NCBI GenBank assembly: GCA_023678885.1
Contig: CM042955.1
Location: 23,509,835 to 23,573,834, forward strand
Length of the DNA stretch: 64,000 bases
Origin: Pogostemon cablin
Lineage: Eukaryota; Streptophyta; Magnoliopsida; Lamiales; Lamiaceae
Reading direction: 5' to 3'
The stretch's first letter is position 1. Every line of letters starts with the position of its first letter. A program made the translations under genes and the position numbers. A model generated the notes under the pieces. The model was given only the letters and a program-made list of their open reading frames with translations. It ran no database searches and was not told where the DNA came from. Positions 1 to 12,919 of the stretch are shown here, in pieces.

Positions 1-3000
1 ACAAAACCAACCTCAGGAATAGGCGAGATAGAAGGAACAGTAGTGCCCTCTGCGGACGGGTCTTCAGAAACAACAACGGCCACATTGGAACTTGGACCCT
101 GGACATCTTCAGCAGTGGAGAGCTCGGTCCCCGCAAGGGTCCCTTGAATCAGCACTGCCCCAGACTCAACAGGTGGGATGGCAAATGATCCCCCAACATC
201 GGAATCACCCCCGGCAAGGTCCAAGACACCTTTGGCAAACTCCTCATCGGACCCACCATTCTCGGAATCATCGGACAACTCCCCGGGAACGTCAGTGATG
301 AAGTCGGAATACTCACCGAGCATTCCAAAATCGAGGTCGTCTTTCAGGGTTTTCGTGGGGGCATTTTCTCCTCGCTGAGAGCCTGGTGGAGAATATCGCG
401 GATGTCGTCGAGGCAAGCAGGATAAAGCTTCTGAGCGGAAGCTTGAGCAAAGGCGGAAGCGCAGGAGCAGAAGTAGAGAACTCTATTCTTCGGAAGAAGA
501 ACATTTTTGTAATACAAATTACCGACCTTAGATAGAAGGAAGGCTTCCTTAGCCTGCTCTGCCTCGGCTAAGGCCAGATCACGCTCCATCAAAACTTCAG
601 CAACGACTTCTTCAGATGCCTTGAGCTTCTGGGTATAAGAGTCTTCAGACGCCTCATTCTCTCTCCGCACCTTCTCAAGCTCTAGTTCCGAGGACGCTCG
701 AAAGGCTTGGAGGTTATTCTGAGCCTGAGATAGCTCAGCTTGGAACTGACTCCCTTTCGCTGTAACCTCCTCCTCGTGTTTAACCTTTAGCGCGGCGATC
801 TCATCCAAGAGTACTTGGTTTCGATGCTCCAGTGCACTTTTCTCTTCCGCGGATTTACTTAGGAGGTTGTCATACTGAATGCGGAGCACATCAAAACTTG
901 AGCTCGACTCTCTTATCTTGCTCAACTCTCAACTGACCCCTAACTGAAGCTTCGGCTTCACCAGCCGCAGAAGCCTTCCTCTCAAAACCCCTCACCTTTT
1001 GAGCCAGTAATGTGACTTCATCCTGCAAGCGAGAATTACTTCTTTCTAGTTTGGAAATACGATGCAAGGCATTAACAGCATGGAGCGACAGTCGCCCCGC
1101 ATGGCTGGAAATAAAGTGAAGAGATTGCTTGGCAGACATATTATCAAAGTGTCCGTGGAGCTCTCGGGTATAACCCTTAAACGGGAATGTGGCAGCACGG
1201 GCCAAACAAGCGTGAGCACAAAAATCATACAAAAGCTCTTGGGTTCGGAGAAAAGTCTTCCCATCTTCATCTAGGTGACCATACTTCGATAAAAGCTCCC
1301 GATCGATTGCCGGATCTTCAGGAAGGAATGGAGTAGCACCATCCAGCAAAGGCAAAGCTGGAGGAACACCCTCGGAAGAAGAGCCACTGTACGACCAAAA
1401 CCTCAAAGGAGTTTTCCCGTGGTAGTACCGCCACATCTCAGGAGGAAAAGGATCAGGCACCAAATCACAGGAGGGACCACCAAGAGTCTGTTGAACCTTG
1501 GAGGGCGCGGCACCACCTGGGGTTCCCAAGGTAACGGGAAGAGGAGAACAAGTAGAAGCATCGGGAGAGTGAGAGGAACTGACGTCACAAACTTCAATGG
1601 TATCCCGAGGAGCCATGGAGGAGTCTACAACAATAACACTCGTGCCATCCTCCTTAGTCTTCTTTGAAGGTCGGGTGACAAGGACAGAACTGTTGTGAGT
1701 ATCCTCGTCGGAAATATCATCCACCAGTTGAAGCTTCTACTTTGGAACGAGGGTTTTGGAGACTGCAATCTCAGACCTCTTTTTTCTTTGACTTCGGGGC
1801 TCGAGGGGCTTTTTTGGAGCTCCTCTCCGGAAGATCGGCACTCAGCACTCGCACCTGATCGGATTCCAACTGTCAGGAAATGAGATCCGAAACCTCCTCT
1901 ATCCTAACCGAAGTAAGGGGCTGCACGGCGAGTGGGACCCAGAGGTTTTCGGAGAGGATGTCTGCGAAGTCTTCTTCCCTTTGGAAAGTAAAGCCCGTTG
2001 GCGAGCAGAAGGGAGAGTGCCCATACAGGTAGGGTCAAGCATAAGACGATGACGTTTCTTTTCCTCTAGACAGGATAGAAAAGATGAAGGGAGGATTAGT
2101 ACAAGGAAGGGAAACTACGCGACTAAGAACTCCAACCAAGGAAGTAATCACAGATAGGCTACCTGGCATGGCTATGGACGTGGTGGTGAAGCCGATTTTA
2201 AAAAGATTGGACCCTCTAATAACCACACCTCTTCTCAGAATGTCTGCAGATACGGCACAAAGCCTTCCAGAATCCAGCCGATAAAGTTTCAAGGGCACAC
2301 ATGTCACCTACTGCAAGAGTAAAAGAAAAATATATTAGAGTGTCCCTTGCAATATGAAAAACAGCGGACAAAAACATACACGCACTAAGGTCGGGTTTGT
2401 AGAAGGAACTCTGAGGAAGCACCCCGGGATTCTGAGGATCCCCAAGGTCATAAACACCGTTCTCTCTCCAAGGCCCACGAACCCAGAGCCAAGGATCCTT
2501 CCATCCCTTAACTGAACTGGGTAAAGAAGAAATAATGTTGGTATGGCGCGGCATCAGATAATAGTACCCCTTTGTCTGGTTATTCGGGGTGAGCCGGTAG
2601 AGGAAGTTGATTTCGGCAGTGGTCAAGAAAGAGTACTTTCTTTTTCCGAAAAGGACCAAAGTCCCCATCAATGACGCCCAACCGTTAGGAACCAACTGAG
2701 TGGGGGCTATACCCCAAAATTCGAAAATATCTCGAAGACATGGGTGAAGGGGAAACCTAAGGCCAAGTTCGATCTGTAATTCATAGACCGCCACGGCGTT
2801 CGGCAGAGCATACACATGCGGGCGTCAGGATAAGGAAGAAAAAAGTCAATGCCCTCCCCGCACTGAAACTTGCCGATAGCAATAACGGGGCTCTTCCGTA
2901 ACCAAGAGTTATCAAGAACCGAAGGAACCCAGTAGTTGAGAAAGGAGCGCCATCATCCCATAAAAGAAGTTGTCCAAGATGGCCCAATAATCCAGAACCA

Positions 3001-3221
3001 GCATCAACCATCTCGGGATTGGATTCTAATGTAAAAGCATAGACGAAATCCATGACCTGCTGATTGAAGGCAATCTGAGAGGGAGACAAGAGATTCGAGG
3101 GCTCCCCTGAGGACGACGACGAGGAGGACAAGGATGACTCGGTACCACCGAGTGAAGAATCGGTCGAATGGGAAGGATACCTAGGGGATCTAGGGAGAGA
3201 AGAAGAGCCTTCACAAGCCAT
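1..3221 (-). pseudogene. Degraded antisense ORF of a Tat-like Ty3/Gypsy retrotransposon
   Basis: Four open stretches on the - strand (about 3221-2781, 2815-2216, 1724-891 and 925-344) read as pieces of one protein. The N-terminus is Ser-rich. The next part (ALPNAVAVYELQIELGLRFP, FEFWGIAPTQLVPNGW) resembles the plant 'putative gypsy type transposon' domain (Transposase_28-like). The C-terminal third is Glu/Lys/Ala-rich coiled coil. The copy is broken: a 2-base TG duplication shifts frame near 2815, and a small indel shifts frame near 905-920. Near 2300-2385 a GT...AG interval looks like a spliced intron. The adjoining LTR (3720-4655) has its TATA box on the + strand, so this ORF is antisense to the element, as known for Tat-lineage elements that carry an extra antisense ORF between pol and the 3' LTR. 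Pol itself would lie to the left, outside the window. The protein's function is unknown. Confidence 0.6.
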
Positions 3222-3719
3222 ATCGAGACAATTGTAAAGGGAGGCACGAAGAGAGGAAGAGAATGAGAAACCCTAAGGCAGCGACAGCGATAAATTGGGT
3301 AAAACAAAGGGAGGCAACCAAGAGAAGAAGAGATAAGAGGAAAAGAGGAGAGAAATACCTGGAAAATGAAGATGAGCGCACCAGATAAGTGAGTAATAAC
3401 CACCTGCAGAATCAAGAGGAGAAGAAAAGAGAGCGAGAAAAAGGAAACTGGCAGAAATGATTCAAAATTTGAATTTGAATCGACAGTAACACCCCCAAAT
3501 ACCAGAAATACCCTCCAATCAAAATGAAACCGAAGGTGACACGGATAACCAGGTAAAGTGAGAAGATAGCCAAGGAAAAGTATGAGAGAGAGCAACGAAG
3601 AACTGAGATAGAACGAGCCCTAATATCGCAAGCGCTGACGCATGAGGGATATAACCTATGGAGTGCGGTTCGACCCTGAACACTCTCAAATCATGAAATT
3701 ATTCAGGCTCGAGGGGCTA

Positions 3720-4655
3720 ATATTATGGGTATCATATCCCTCATGAATTACTAGGCCCAAAAGGCCCAATTGGCCAAGCAAACCCACGGCGCTTAAGACG
3801 AGGGGGTCGGGCCCCCGACAACCCAATCAAAGGAATAGGAAGAAGAAGAGAACTAAAGCTACCCAATAAGGAACGTGGCGATCTAGAAGCCAAGCCCGGC
3901 CTAGAAGGGGTAAAGACAAGCCCGCCGAGCTAATACAAAACCAGGAAGCGAACCTACGCTTCGGAGGAACACCTTAGAAATTACCTTCCCCTCTAGCCGA
4001 GACCTCGGAAGGGATCCCCAGCGGGGAGTATGACATATACGAAGGCCAAAGGAGATCGGCGAGAACAAAATAGCAAAGGACAGACACTATAATGGAGAGT
4101 ACAGGCTTTGCAGGCGGAAGGACAATACTAATGGGAAGGGGAGATATCTTGGGCAGCAATCTTAACTAGAAGACAACAGTGGACTAAAAGGCCCTGCTCT
4201 ATCAACCAATAGGAAATCGGAAAAGGACGGGACACTCTGCAAACCTCCTGCAGTGCAGCTAACGGCGTCCAGTCCCCCTCTGCTAGTCGGCCGGCGAACC
4301 AGACAACAGCATTGAAGGCAGATTGTCGTCATCCACATGGCATAAGGCGATTGGCCACACCCTAGGGTTTGAGGATAATATAAATAGCCTCTCTCACAGG
4401 AGAGAGACAGGTCTTTGAGCACTCACTTTAGACATTACACTTGTAAAAATCAGGGAAAAATGAGTGTTGTTCTAAAAGGAGAGTAATAAAATTAGGAATG
4501 TTCTTTGGTGGAATCTGATCTTTGATCTACTTTGATCTTTTCCATTCATTCAAATTCATAATCTGTTGTGTTTGATGATACTCGTTTTTGGTGTCGCTAA
4601 TCAAAACATTAAATCTTCATACACTTAATTAGTGAGCCAAAAACCGTCGTCAACA
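3720..4655 (+). repeat. 3' LTR of the Tat-like Gypsy element (left edge approximate)
   Basis: The stretch follows a G-rich tract (ctcgaggggc) that could be the polypurine tract. It contains a TATA box with a short leader-like region and an AATAAA-like signal near 4484, and ends in ...gtcgtcaaca before AT-rich unrelated DNA. The right end CA is at 4654-4655. The left end is uncertain (3720-3726), because no clean TG could be confirmed without the 5' LTR, which is outside the window. Confidence 0.5.
4379..4386 (+). promoter_or_regulatory. TATA box in the Gypsy LTR
   Basis: TATAAATA followed by AGCCTCTCTCAC. It sits about 660 bases into the LTR, and its orientation fixes the element's sense strand as +. 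Confidence 0.5.
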
Positions 4656-5427
4656 ATACTTAATGTTTATTTTTTTCTCAATTTCTCAGAAGTATGAATT
4701 AATTTGAAATAAAAATAAAGTTTTTTTTTTGCAATTAATCATATTAAATGGAGTATTACTTTATATTTTTCAATCCATCACACATTAAAATACTAATATT
4801 TTATTCGTCTGCTTGAGAGAGCGTTTTTTATTTTTGTGCATGTTGATTAAATAATATTATTATTTAATGTGTAGTGTGTTGTTATATTAATGTATTAAAT
4901 AGAAAAATGACTAGGACGAATGACCAAAATATAGAAAAGGCTATCTTTCAAAGTACGAAGAGTGTATTCTATTCCTTAAATTAAACTCGAAGCGCAGAAG
5001 GAAAACGTTTTGTAAATAAATATTGAAACGGTTTCCATAAAACTTTTACTATTCAAGAATTTCAAAGTTAAACTCAAATAAACCACACCGCTATATTATG
5101 ATGAGGGGTTGCACATGAGGTGCGTAATTAAAGTTTGGGAAGAAGATTAGGTTATTATTTATTAAATGTTTGAGAAAATGGAATCTAGGTTGAAGAAGAG
5201 CTGAACAGAGCAGGATAATCTCGTTGAAAATGGAAGGCAAAAGTTTGCGAATTCCCCACTTTTCTGCAGTAAAAACTCCAAAGCTTCCTTTGTAAAATTG
5301 CTATGCTTCCCTCCATGACACCTGCCCGCAACCCCCATCGCCACCTATCAACTCCACCTCAATCATCTCAATTTATCCGCATATTTCTTCTGATTCTTCT
5401 TCTGCTTGCTTAGTTTTTATCAATTCA
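4656..5427. other. Intergenic region upstream of DDA1
   Basis: AT-rich DNA between the LTR and DDA1. No ORF or complete repeat is recognised. The last few hundred bases should contain the DDA1 promoter and 5' UTR. No convincing TATA box was assigned. Confidence 0.5.
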
Positions 5428-8185
5428 ATGCTTGGGGGTTGGCCTTCTCGCGACCCTCACAACTTCAGCCAGTTCAAGCCCAGTGATCCTTCCAATCCCT
5501 CGGTAATCATTCTGTTTCATGTTCAATATTCTCAGTATTTGCTTATTTTTAATTGCTTTTTTTTTTGCTTATCATCCTTCCAATCACTCGGTAATCATCC
5601 TTGTTTCGACTGGTAAATTTTAATTAGAACTAGCGAGGTTTGTGGCTTGTGAATTTTCGTTGCGGTTTGGTGCTAGGGCACATGATTTGATTGCTGTAGA
5701 AGTAAGAATGAGTTGCGTTGAAGATTGAGGAGTCTGAATTCTTGAGTTTGTTATCCCTCAGAAATGGGGTTTGTTGAACTTATGATTTGTGCAAGATTAT
5801 TTTCCTGAGTTTGATCTTATTTATTACTCTTTCCCTGGTAATGTATCTTTTGTTGCATTTTAGCCAAAACTATGGATGGTTGAGACTCAATTCCCCACTT
5901 TCTGCTTTCCAGTTGGAGTGGGCAAGTTGCTGATTTTATTGTAAACGAATTTTTATTGTTATTAGTGGTGTAAAGTGTTGACCCTTGTGTGATAGCGTTG
6001 GTTGTAAAGGAGATTACAGTTTGGAGGTCCTCAAGCTTCATTTACTTACTGATGGTGCTAGATTTGTTTGATATGTCAGGAATTTTGGCTTTCATTAATT
6101 ATAACTTTTTACATTAAGGAAGTTCCATTATGAACTCAAATGAGTTTCTGATCAATTTGTTACTTGTCAATTATTAAAGTCGGCAACTGTACGTTTCTGA
6201 AAGCTCATTGGTGTAACAATTATTTATGTAATTCGAGTGGTGCTTCTATGAAGATGAAGTTGTTGGTGTATAAGGTATCACAAGAACGTTTTTGTCGTGT
6301 TATACAGTTATGGAGGTGTTTTTTGTCAAGGAAGTGCATGCAGAACACGTGTTGGCTTGTGCATTGCTGACGTTTTTTAAGTTATTGTGTTTGTGTTGCA
6401 CCAACAGGGTGTTGCACCCATATATTAAGCTTAAGTACCCCTTAACATGTTTTGATTCAAGAGACGTAGAAAACTCAAAGAGTGACCTATATTTACAGTA
6501 AACACAGGTCAAGATGGCCAGAAGATTCAAATTAAGGCATTTAATTACAAGGAAAGATAAATAAATAATGGGGGGTGTATATATATATCAGTGGTGTCTG
6601 CATTAAGGAAATCCTTGTAGTCCCCTAGCTTTACTTGGTTGGCATGTGAATGTGTGATTACTTACTGACATTCGTTTCTATCTACAATAGCTAATCATGT
6701 AGCATAGCTTCTGCTTAATCATTCCACTTCGTTATCTGTTTGGATGTACTTGGCGTATTTGTGTTCTAGGGATTTCATTTAACCTGGTTTACGAGAACAA
6801 TTCTACTCTTTAGAGTGAGAAAATAATTGCTTATTAGATGAATATAGTTCAAGAGCTTCAATTCCATGTGCTAAAGTGAATTCTGAAAGACAATCTATGA
6901 ACTTCTGCAATACTCCTCTCTCATGAGGAATAAGATCAACTTACCTTTATGTTCATGTAAAGAATTCCTGGTTTGGTTTTCCAAGCTATTCATACTGTTT
7001 GAGGACTTTTTATATTATGAGTATATTCTTATTGTTTTTTGCTTATTATCTTAGAGAGTCAAAGATTGAATCTCAGGAGCAGCCTCATAAAGATTTAAAT
7101 ACATTGTGGATGTTTTAGTTGGAGACTAATGAAGCTCCAGTAATTTTAAATTCTAATTTATATCTGATTTGCACTTGTGAATCTTTTTTCTTATTGCAAG
7201 ATCTATGTACATATATTTTTCACTTGCTTATTAAATTTCTAAATTAAGTAGCTTCTTTAGGGGTATGGATCCTCTTCATTTCAACTTGAGTTAAGTTAGA
7301 GTGAGATATGCACACCTGAGAGTGGAGCCAATAATCCCGAAGCCCTGGCTCCTAACACTCTAATGCCTAAACCCTAAACCATTATGGGACCCACACGCCT
7401 GTGTGTCTATCTCCCACTTCACTCAAGTTGGAAAGCAGAGGATCCATTTCTGTTTCTTCATTAGAAACCCAAAGATATTTCATATTTGGATAATGTACTG
7501 CTGTTTTCTTCAGAGAATGACACCCGTTACTTATCAACCTACTCATGAGCGGACCCTCCCTCCATCTGATCAAGGTAAAGTTAAATTACTTTTTTTTTTT
7601 TCAAGTTGATTTTGCACAGAACTTCCATGTTTCCTATAAGTTGAATATAACATTTTTATATGCTGGGAAATGCTGATAAATCAGTTAACGAATTAGTATT
7701 ATAATTACTTCATTAAGTGTGTACTTTTCAGCACCGATAGTTTTATGACTGTATTGCAATTGAAAGAATTGGCTTCCAGAATGTTCCTCGAATAGAATGG
7801 AAGATGATTTGGCAAACCAATGTTGATAAATCTTGCTTGAATAATAGGATTGTAACTTATCGTTTTTCTTGCATTTTGCTCAATAATATACTTTCTTGCT
7901 TCAAGATGCTCTTCTGACCCTCTCTCTCTCTCTCTCTCAGTGATAGCTTCTGACGCCAGAAATGTTCTTTTGAGGCACTTCTATCAACGTGCTGATGATA
8001 AGGTTAGCATCTGCATAATATTCACCTCTACTTACAGAAACAACCTATTGATACAAAACCCTTTTCCTGTGCATTTATGGAGTCACAATTTCTAGTTGCA
8101 GAGAACCAAGAGAACGTCGTCTGAATATCCAACAGAGCGCGCGTCCAAGCTCCCCAAGGCATCAACTTCTGATAACGGGCAGTGA
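5428..8185 (+). CDS. DDA1: DDA1-like protein (DET1- and DDB1-associated protein 1), 4 exons, 93 aa
   Basis: Exons 5428-5502, 7514-7574, 7941-8002 and 8102-8185 join with GT-AG introns of 2011, 366 and 99 bases and keep frame to TGA at 8183-8185. The product has the plant DDA1 layout: N-terminal MLGGWPSRDPHNFSQFKPSD, then MTPVTYQPTHERTLPPSDQ, then the conserved NVLLRHFYQRADDK helix, and a basic Ser-rich tail ending in STSDNGQ. The length is near the roughly 100 aa usual for the family. DDA1 is a small DDB1-binding subunit that works with COP10 and DET1 and with CUL4 ubiquitin ligases in the nucleus; in Arabidopsis it is linked to turnover of ABA receptors. The start is the ATG just before the conserved LG.WPS...NFSQ block; family members often begin a few residues earlier, but no such in-frame ATG is close by here. 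Both flanks are repeats or pseudogene. Confidence 0.88.
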
Positions 8186-8599
8186 GAGTATCTGAAAGAG
8201 AAATGTGATTGTGTTTTTCCAGGAAGTAGCCAATATAGAATGTCTACTCAACACTGATATACAAGATTGGTTGTACTCTCTTATGTAACACCAATGATCG
8301 ATCGTATATAGAATTAATTGTGATATTAATGCACATGATCCCAGTTCTTGAATCTGATTGGTATAACAAATGAATTAATTCATTGAGAGTATTGGGGTGC
8401 TTACGACAGTGAACATCACTTTTAAGATTTACAAGTTCAAAAAAACTTGTATTTTCCATACTTTTATACTTGTATGTATTTGGTTGTAGGTAGATAAAAA
8501 AAAAAAAAAAAAGTTTCCTCCGTCCCGTAATACTCTTACATATTTGATTGTCTGTAAATAGGACACAGTGAAATTTGCTTTCCAACTGTCCAGAAGTTG

Positions 8600-11305
8600 A
8601 AAATTACTGATTGACAGCCCCTCTATTTTCACCCTCTCCCTCAAACTAACAGCCTCCTCACCTGACATCCTGACTTGAATTACAATCCGATAATTCCCGT
8701 AACTCTCTTGTTCCTCCTTTATTTTCAGTGCTGAAATCGCCGTAGCCTCACCGCAGTACTCCACACGAATAAGTTGAAGCGTTGATATTTCTCCGACACT
8801 GGATGGAATCTCCGACAAGCTTGAAAAATGGACGAGGACAAGCTACTCCAACACTGGAAAACAGGAGGCACTTTCTAAACTCCAATAGTTCAGTTCACCA
8901 TTTCTCATTTCCAGCATTTTCAGGCGAGGAAACCCCCCCTCGACACAGCTCCACTTGTGCTGGTCGACGAAAGGGCCTCTTAGCCTGAGTACTTCCAGGT
9001 GGGGTAGCTGAGTACTTCCAGGTGGGGTAACGAACCAACTACCGAAGACAACTCATCCCAACAGAAATATCAGTCTTGTAAAGACTTGTTTAGTGAGCTT
9101 GGGAATGCCTTCTTCAGCTTATTGATAGAAATTCGTGGTCCCGGAGCAACCTATGTTTAAGGATTCAAGTGTACATAACCGCCTAAGATTTTGTACATCC
9201 TCGTACAATCCATCATCGTATCCCTTCCAGATATCACCGTGCATCAACTGCAGTTTCCTAATGTTAGGAATTCTCTTATAGACCTCCTGACTCAACCTGA
9301 AATTCACTACTTTTTTAAGCGTCTGCAAGTTTCTCAGAACAACATCTTCATCGCTCAGAAGAGGATCAGGAATATAAATCTGAGAGCCCTTAACATGCCT
9401 AAGTTGTGCCATTTTCCAAATTTCCATTGGCGAAACAGGAGACCTGTTTCGCCTTTTGATGATCAATGTCTGAAGACACCAGATGAGGTGCATTGAGGAA
9501 GGAAGCATGGAGCCATCCCAATTAGCATAGTAAGAAATGTATCTCAAGTTCACCAGCTGATGTTCAGCTTCAGTGGACCAATGAAATGCTCTTTTCCAAT
9601 CTATACTCAGCCGGCACCTGCGACACATCGCATAGCAGTGACCGGGCGAGTGAGGCAGATTGAAAGGCTCCAAACACTTCGCTGTTACGAGTGCTTGAAG
9701 TCGTGTCATGAAATATGAGACGGCGCTCCATGTCCACGTTTAGTGGAATGCTCTGTACTCTTAACTCATGAAAGAACTTCTCCTTCTCGCCTACCCTTAA
9801 AGCACAACTCTCTTAAAAGATCATGATGCGACAAGATTTAATTTTCCCATTTGATCAATGCTCACTAATTAAAATGAGGTTCCTATCAATAAGTTCCTTC
9901 AAGTAATCTTCTGCAATCTCTTCTAACATTCTTGCACCATTTGGTTTCAAAAATCCCTCTGCAACCCAAAGTTGTGTAATTTCTGAGACATGAATTTCAT
10001 AGTCTCCTTCATAAGTTCCCATGTAAAGAAAACATGGCTTCAGATGATCAGGCAAATAGCTATAACTCAAATACAATACATCCAAGCATTGATGATCTCT
10101 TGAACTGAGAATTTAGTTTATAACTCTTGCAACACTCTGCCAGCATTCTTCACTCCTACTCGACTTTCGAAGAAGCCACCCATTAACAACAATAGACAAA
10201 GGAAGTCCTTTGCATTGTTTAACAATGTTCATCCCAATTTCAACAAGCAGAGGAGGACAATCTTCTTGTCCAGATACGTTTTGACAGAACAGATTCCAAC
10301 TCTTATCCTCATCTAAGAAGTTAATCCTAATGCAGAAAGAGTTCATATACGAAGCCACATTCAACAACCTAGTAGTCACAACTATCCTACTTTCAGTGCC
10401 ATTATCCGAAAAGTAAAACTTGATACTATCCCAAACATCAGAACTCCACATATCGTCTAATACAATCAAATATCTTCTACCAACTAAACTTTTATGCAAC
10501 AATAATCCTAATTCATCCACAGCTTCATTAGTGAATTTTCCTTGGAAAGAAAGCAGTTGTAAAAGGATTCCTCTCACATTGTAGTTTTGTGATATGGTAG
10601 CCCAACCACGCAAGTCAAAACGATGCAATGTGAGAGAATCCTCGTAATTCTAGCAAGAGTCGTCTTACCCATACCGCCCATGCCAACAATGGAGATGATC
10701 TGTCGGCTTGATTCTTGTCCTGTCAGCACATCCTTAAGTTGATACAACTCATCCTCGAATCCCACCATAGTACTGCACTTTCCAGTGGTAATAAGAGCTG
10801 TTGATGAAGCTTTTGTGGGCTCTTTTTCAATCTTGAGAACCAGCTCTTTCTTGATGGACTCCATATCTAGTAATACCTTCTGCAAACAAAACAAACATCT
10901 ACGACGTAATCGAGTTAAGTGTTCTCTTGCATCTTCTCTGCTTTTAGCTCCATCAGAGTCATAACTCTCCACAAAATCATGCAAGAACTTGACATGATGC
11001 AATCCAACGTCCAAGATTACTTCAGAAGATCCAGGAAGAATTTGATTTACTATGTGGGATTCAATCACATCTTCAGCCTCATGAGCTGCAGATGATATTT
11101 GCCTCTCCAAATCTTCTTCTTCTTCTTCTTCTTTGCTAACACCTCCATTAGAATTATTATAGTTCTCAACTATGCTTAGAAAGAAATCAATCTTTTTGCC
11201 AAGAGATTCAATCTGGTTTTTGTCAAAAGAGGTGGAAAAGTGAGGATGATTCTTGATCTGCTCAAGAATGTTCATAAGAGATACAAGAGCTGCATAAGCT
11301 GCCAT
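8600..11305 (-). pseudogene. CC-NB-LRR (NLR) disease-resistance pseudogene, R1-like
   Basis: Reading from 11305 down: an Rx-type coiled-coil domain (MAAYAALVSLMNILEQI, with an EDVID-like AEDVIESHI near residues 77-85), then the P-loop GMGGMGKTT near residue 205. Frame is lost by a single-base deletion near 10650. The NB-ARC continues in another frame with kinase-2 (YLIVLDDMW), RNBS-B (SRIVVTTR), GLPL (CKGLPLSIVV) and RNBS-D (CFLYMGTYEGD). It is cut by in-frame TAA (10113-10115) and TGA (9855-9857). Compensating small indels lie near 9790-9815, with another shift near 9600-9710. LRR-like sequence follows (NLRYISYYANWDGSMLPSSM, then EIPSSVGEISTLQLI near 8818). The family (potato R1-type late-blight resistance homologues) normally encodes one long cytoplasmic immune receptor. 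With at least three frameshifts and two stops, this copy cannot make a full protein. The 3' boundary is approximate. Confidence 0.85.
8980..9028. repeat. 23-bp tandem duplication in the LRR part of the NLR pseudogene
   Basis: The unit CTGAGTACTTCCAGGTGGGG plus three bases occurs twice back to back. 23 is not a multiple of 3, so it shifts frame. It is one of the later lesions in the pseudogene. Confidence 0.8.
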
Positions 11306-12219
11306 ATCTCTACACTCTAAATGCTCTGGTTTGAGCCCAAAAAATGGACCAATTAATTGGATTATAATAGTTCAGCTAAGTGCTGGATTGATGTCATGCC
11401 TTTTTTAGTTAATTAATTAGTTTATTTATATTTCTCTGCACCTAAAAATTCGTTCCTTAATTAATCTTTATTTATGTACCGGAAACGCATAATTTAATAG
11501 AATTTATTTTCATTTGATAAACTTTTCCGATGAGATTTTGTCGCCTTGCATGATAAATTAAGAGAAGTGGGTGCAAACCGAAATGTGAAGAATCTCGATA
11601 CATAATATTTAGGGAAAAATGCAAAATTACTTAATTTTTTAATTCTCAATATCATTATCAACCACGATTTGTTATTATTTTTACTCGAATCAACGCAAAG
11701 AGACTATTTTACCCTAGACTGTAATGAAAAAAAATAAATACTATCACTATCACCATCCATTCTCGGTTTCCCACAAACAACCCGACCAACATTCGTGGTT
11801 CATCGGGTCGGGTGTCGGTTCCAATCATTCCCCCAACCAACATCCATCGGTCCAAGTGTTGGTTAATGCCGGTTCTCCACTGATGTTGACGGATGTGGAT
11901 GTCAGTTCCCCACCATCATGCGTCGGTCGGGTGTCGGTGGCTGTCGTCTCCCAACGACATGCGTTGATCCGGGAGTCGGTGGTTGTCAGTTTGGGTTGGT
12001 AGGGTGGGGATCAAAATTTTGAATTATTTTATTTTATTGTTGGAGGGATTTTTGTCCTGAAATTCAAATTTGATTATAAATTATCACAATTTATTTAATT
12101 GTTGGTAAAGAAAGAAGAAAATAGAGTCAGCGAAAGAAAAATAGAAGAGCCATGAAGAGATAATTTTTATTCCAACATATCCCACCGTCCCATCCTAATA
12201 GTTACATATTTCCTTTTTG
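11306..12219. other. Intergenic region with a GC-richer repetitive patch
   Basis: Upstream side of the NLR pseudogene. Most is AT-rich. From about 11765 to 12000 the base composition changes, with degenerate repeats around GTCGGGTGTCGGT and GGTTCCCC/GTTGGTT. A 92-codon open frame there shows no domain and is probably chance. Confidence 0.5.
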
Positions 12220-12234
12220 GGCGTCCCATCATAA

Positions 12235-12395
12235 TGGAAATCCTAAGATCGATAAGGAATTAACTCTCTCTCCCTCTATATGTACTTCATTCATGCTAAA
12301 TTCCATTAAAGGTTAGAGTACTAGACTTTCCTTTCTAGGTACGCAATTATTAACCCCTTTTGTATCCTTATTAATTACCTAATAATGATGTTTTA
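12235..12395 (-). repeat. Inverted copy of an LTR-relic segment (partner at 14400-14565)
   Basis: The segment beginning TCCTAAGATCGATAAGGAAT and ending near TTACCTAATAATGATG is the reverse complement, with scattered mismatches, of 14400-14565, including the landmark CTTTCTAGGTACGCAATTATTAACCC. It looks like a rearranged fragment of the same LTR. Confidence 0.8.
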
Positions 12396-12919
12396 CCAAG
12401 TAATTAATATTTCAAATTGATCCATATATTTCCTACCTTGTCCAAAGAGCCTACGTTACAACCAATAGAAAGTCCTTTTGATTCATAATTTGCTAGCTAC
12501 AAGTAAAAGGAGAGTTGAGACAATAGGCAAGCTTGTGGTTACGCATGTACTTGAATTGAATTTGAGAACACATATATATAACCCAAAGAGGTATACACTT
12601 TATACACCTTGAGCGTGAGAGTTACATTATATATCATGTGAGCATAGGTGGATTGAGCACTTGAATTGGTGAAGTAATTATCTTAACTTGAATGTTTCGA
12701 ATAAATTGATGCTTTTGAATTTGAAGTTATGTGAGCCAAGCTAAGATTTATTACATCTTTTGGAGGCTTAGTTGATGTAGTGATCATTTTCTTAGTGCAT
12801 GATTTTCCATCTCAGTATTTCTCTTGGTTTGTCGTTTCGTTGTTCGAGACGAACAACAACTTAAGTTTGGGGGGTTTGATGAGAGTGAAAATTCATGTAC
12901 TTTTGAGTCCAATTTAATA

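Noticed and set aside
5817..7609. Small ORFs within 5.8-7.6 kb
   Set aside because: They fall in intron 1 and the start of exon 2 of DDA1 and show no similarity to known proteins.
8510..8550. Possible Stowaway MITE (TCCTCCGTCCCGTAATACTC)
   Set aside because: Only one terminus could be found, next to a poly-A run, and no partner terminus or TA duplication was visible.
11724..12002. 92-codon ORF as a gene
   Set aside because: No domain, no intron signals, low-complexity GC-rich repeats. Probably chance.
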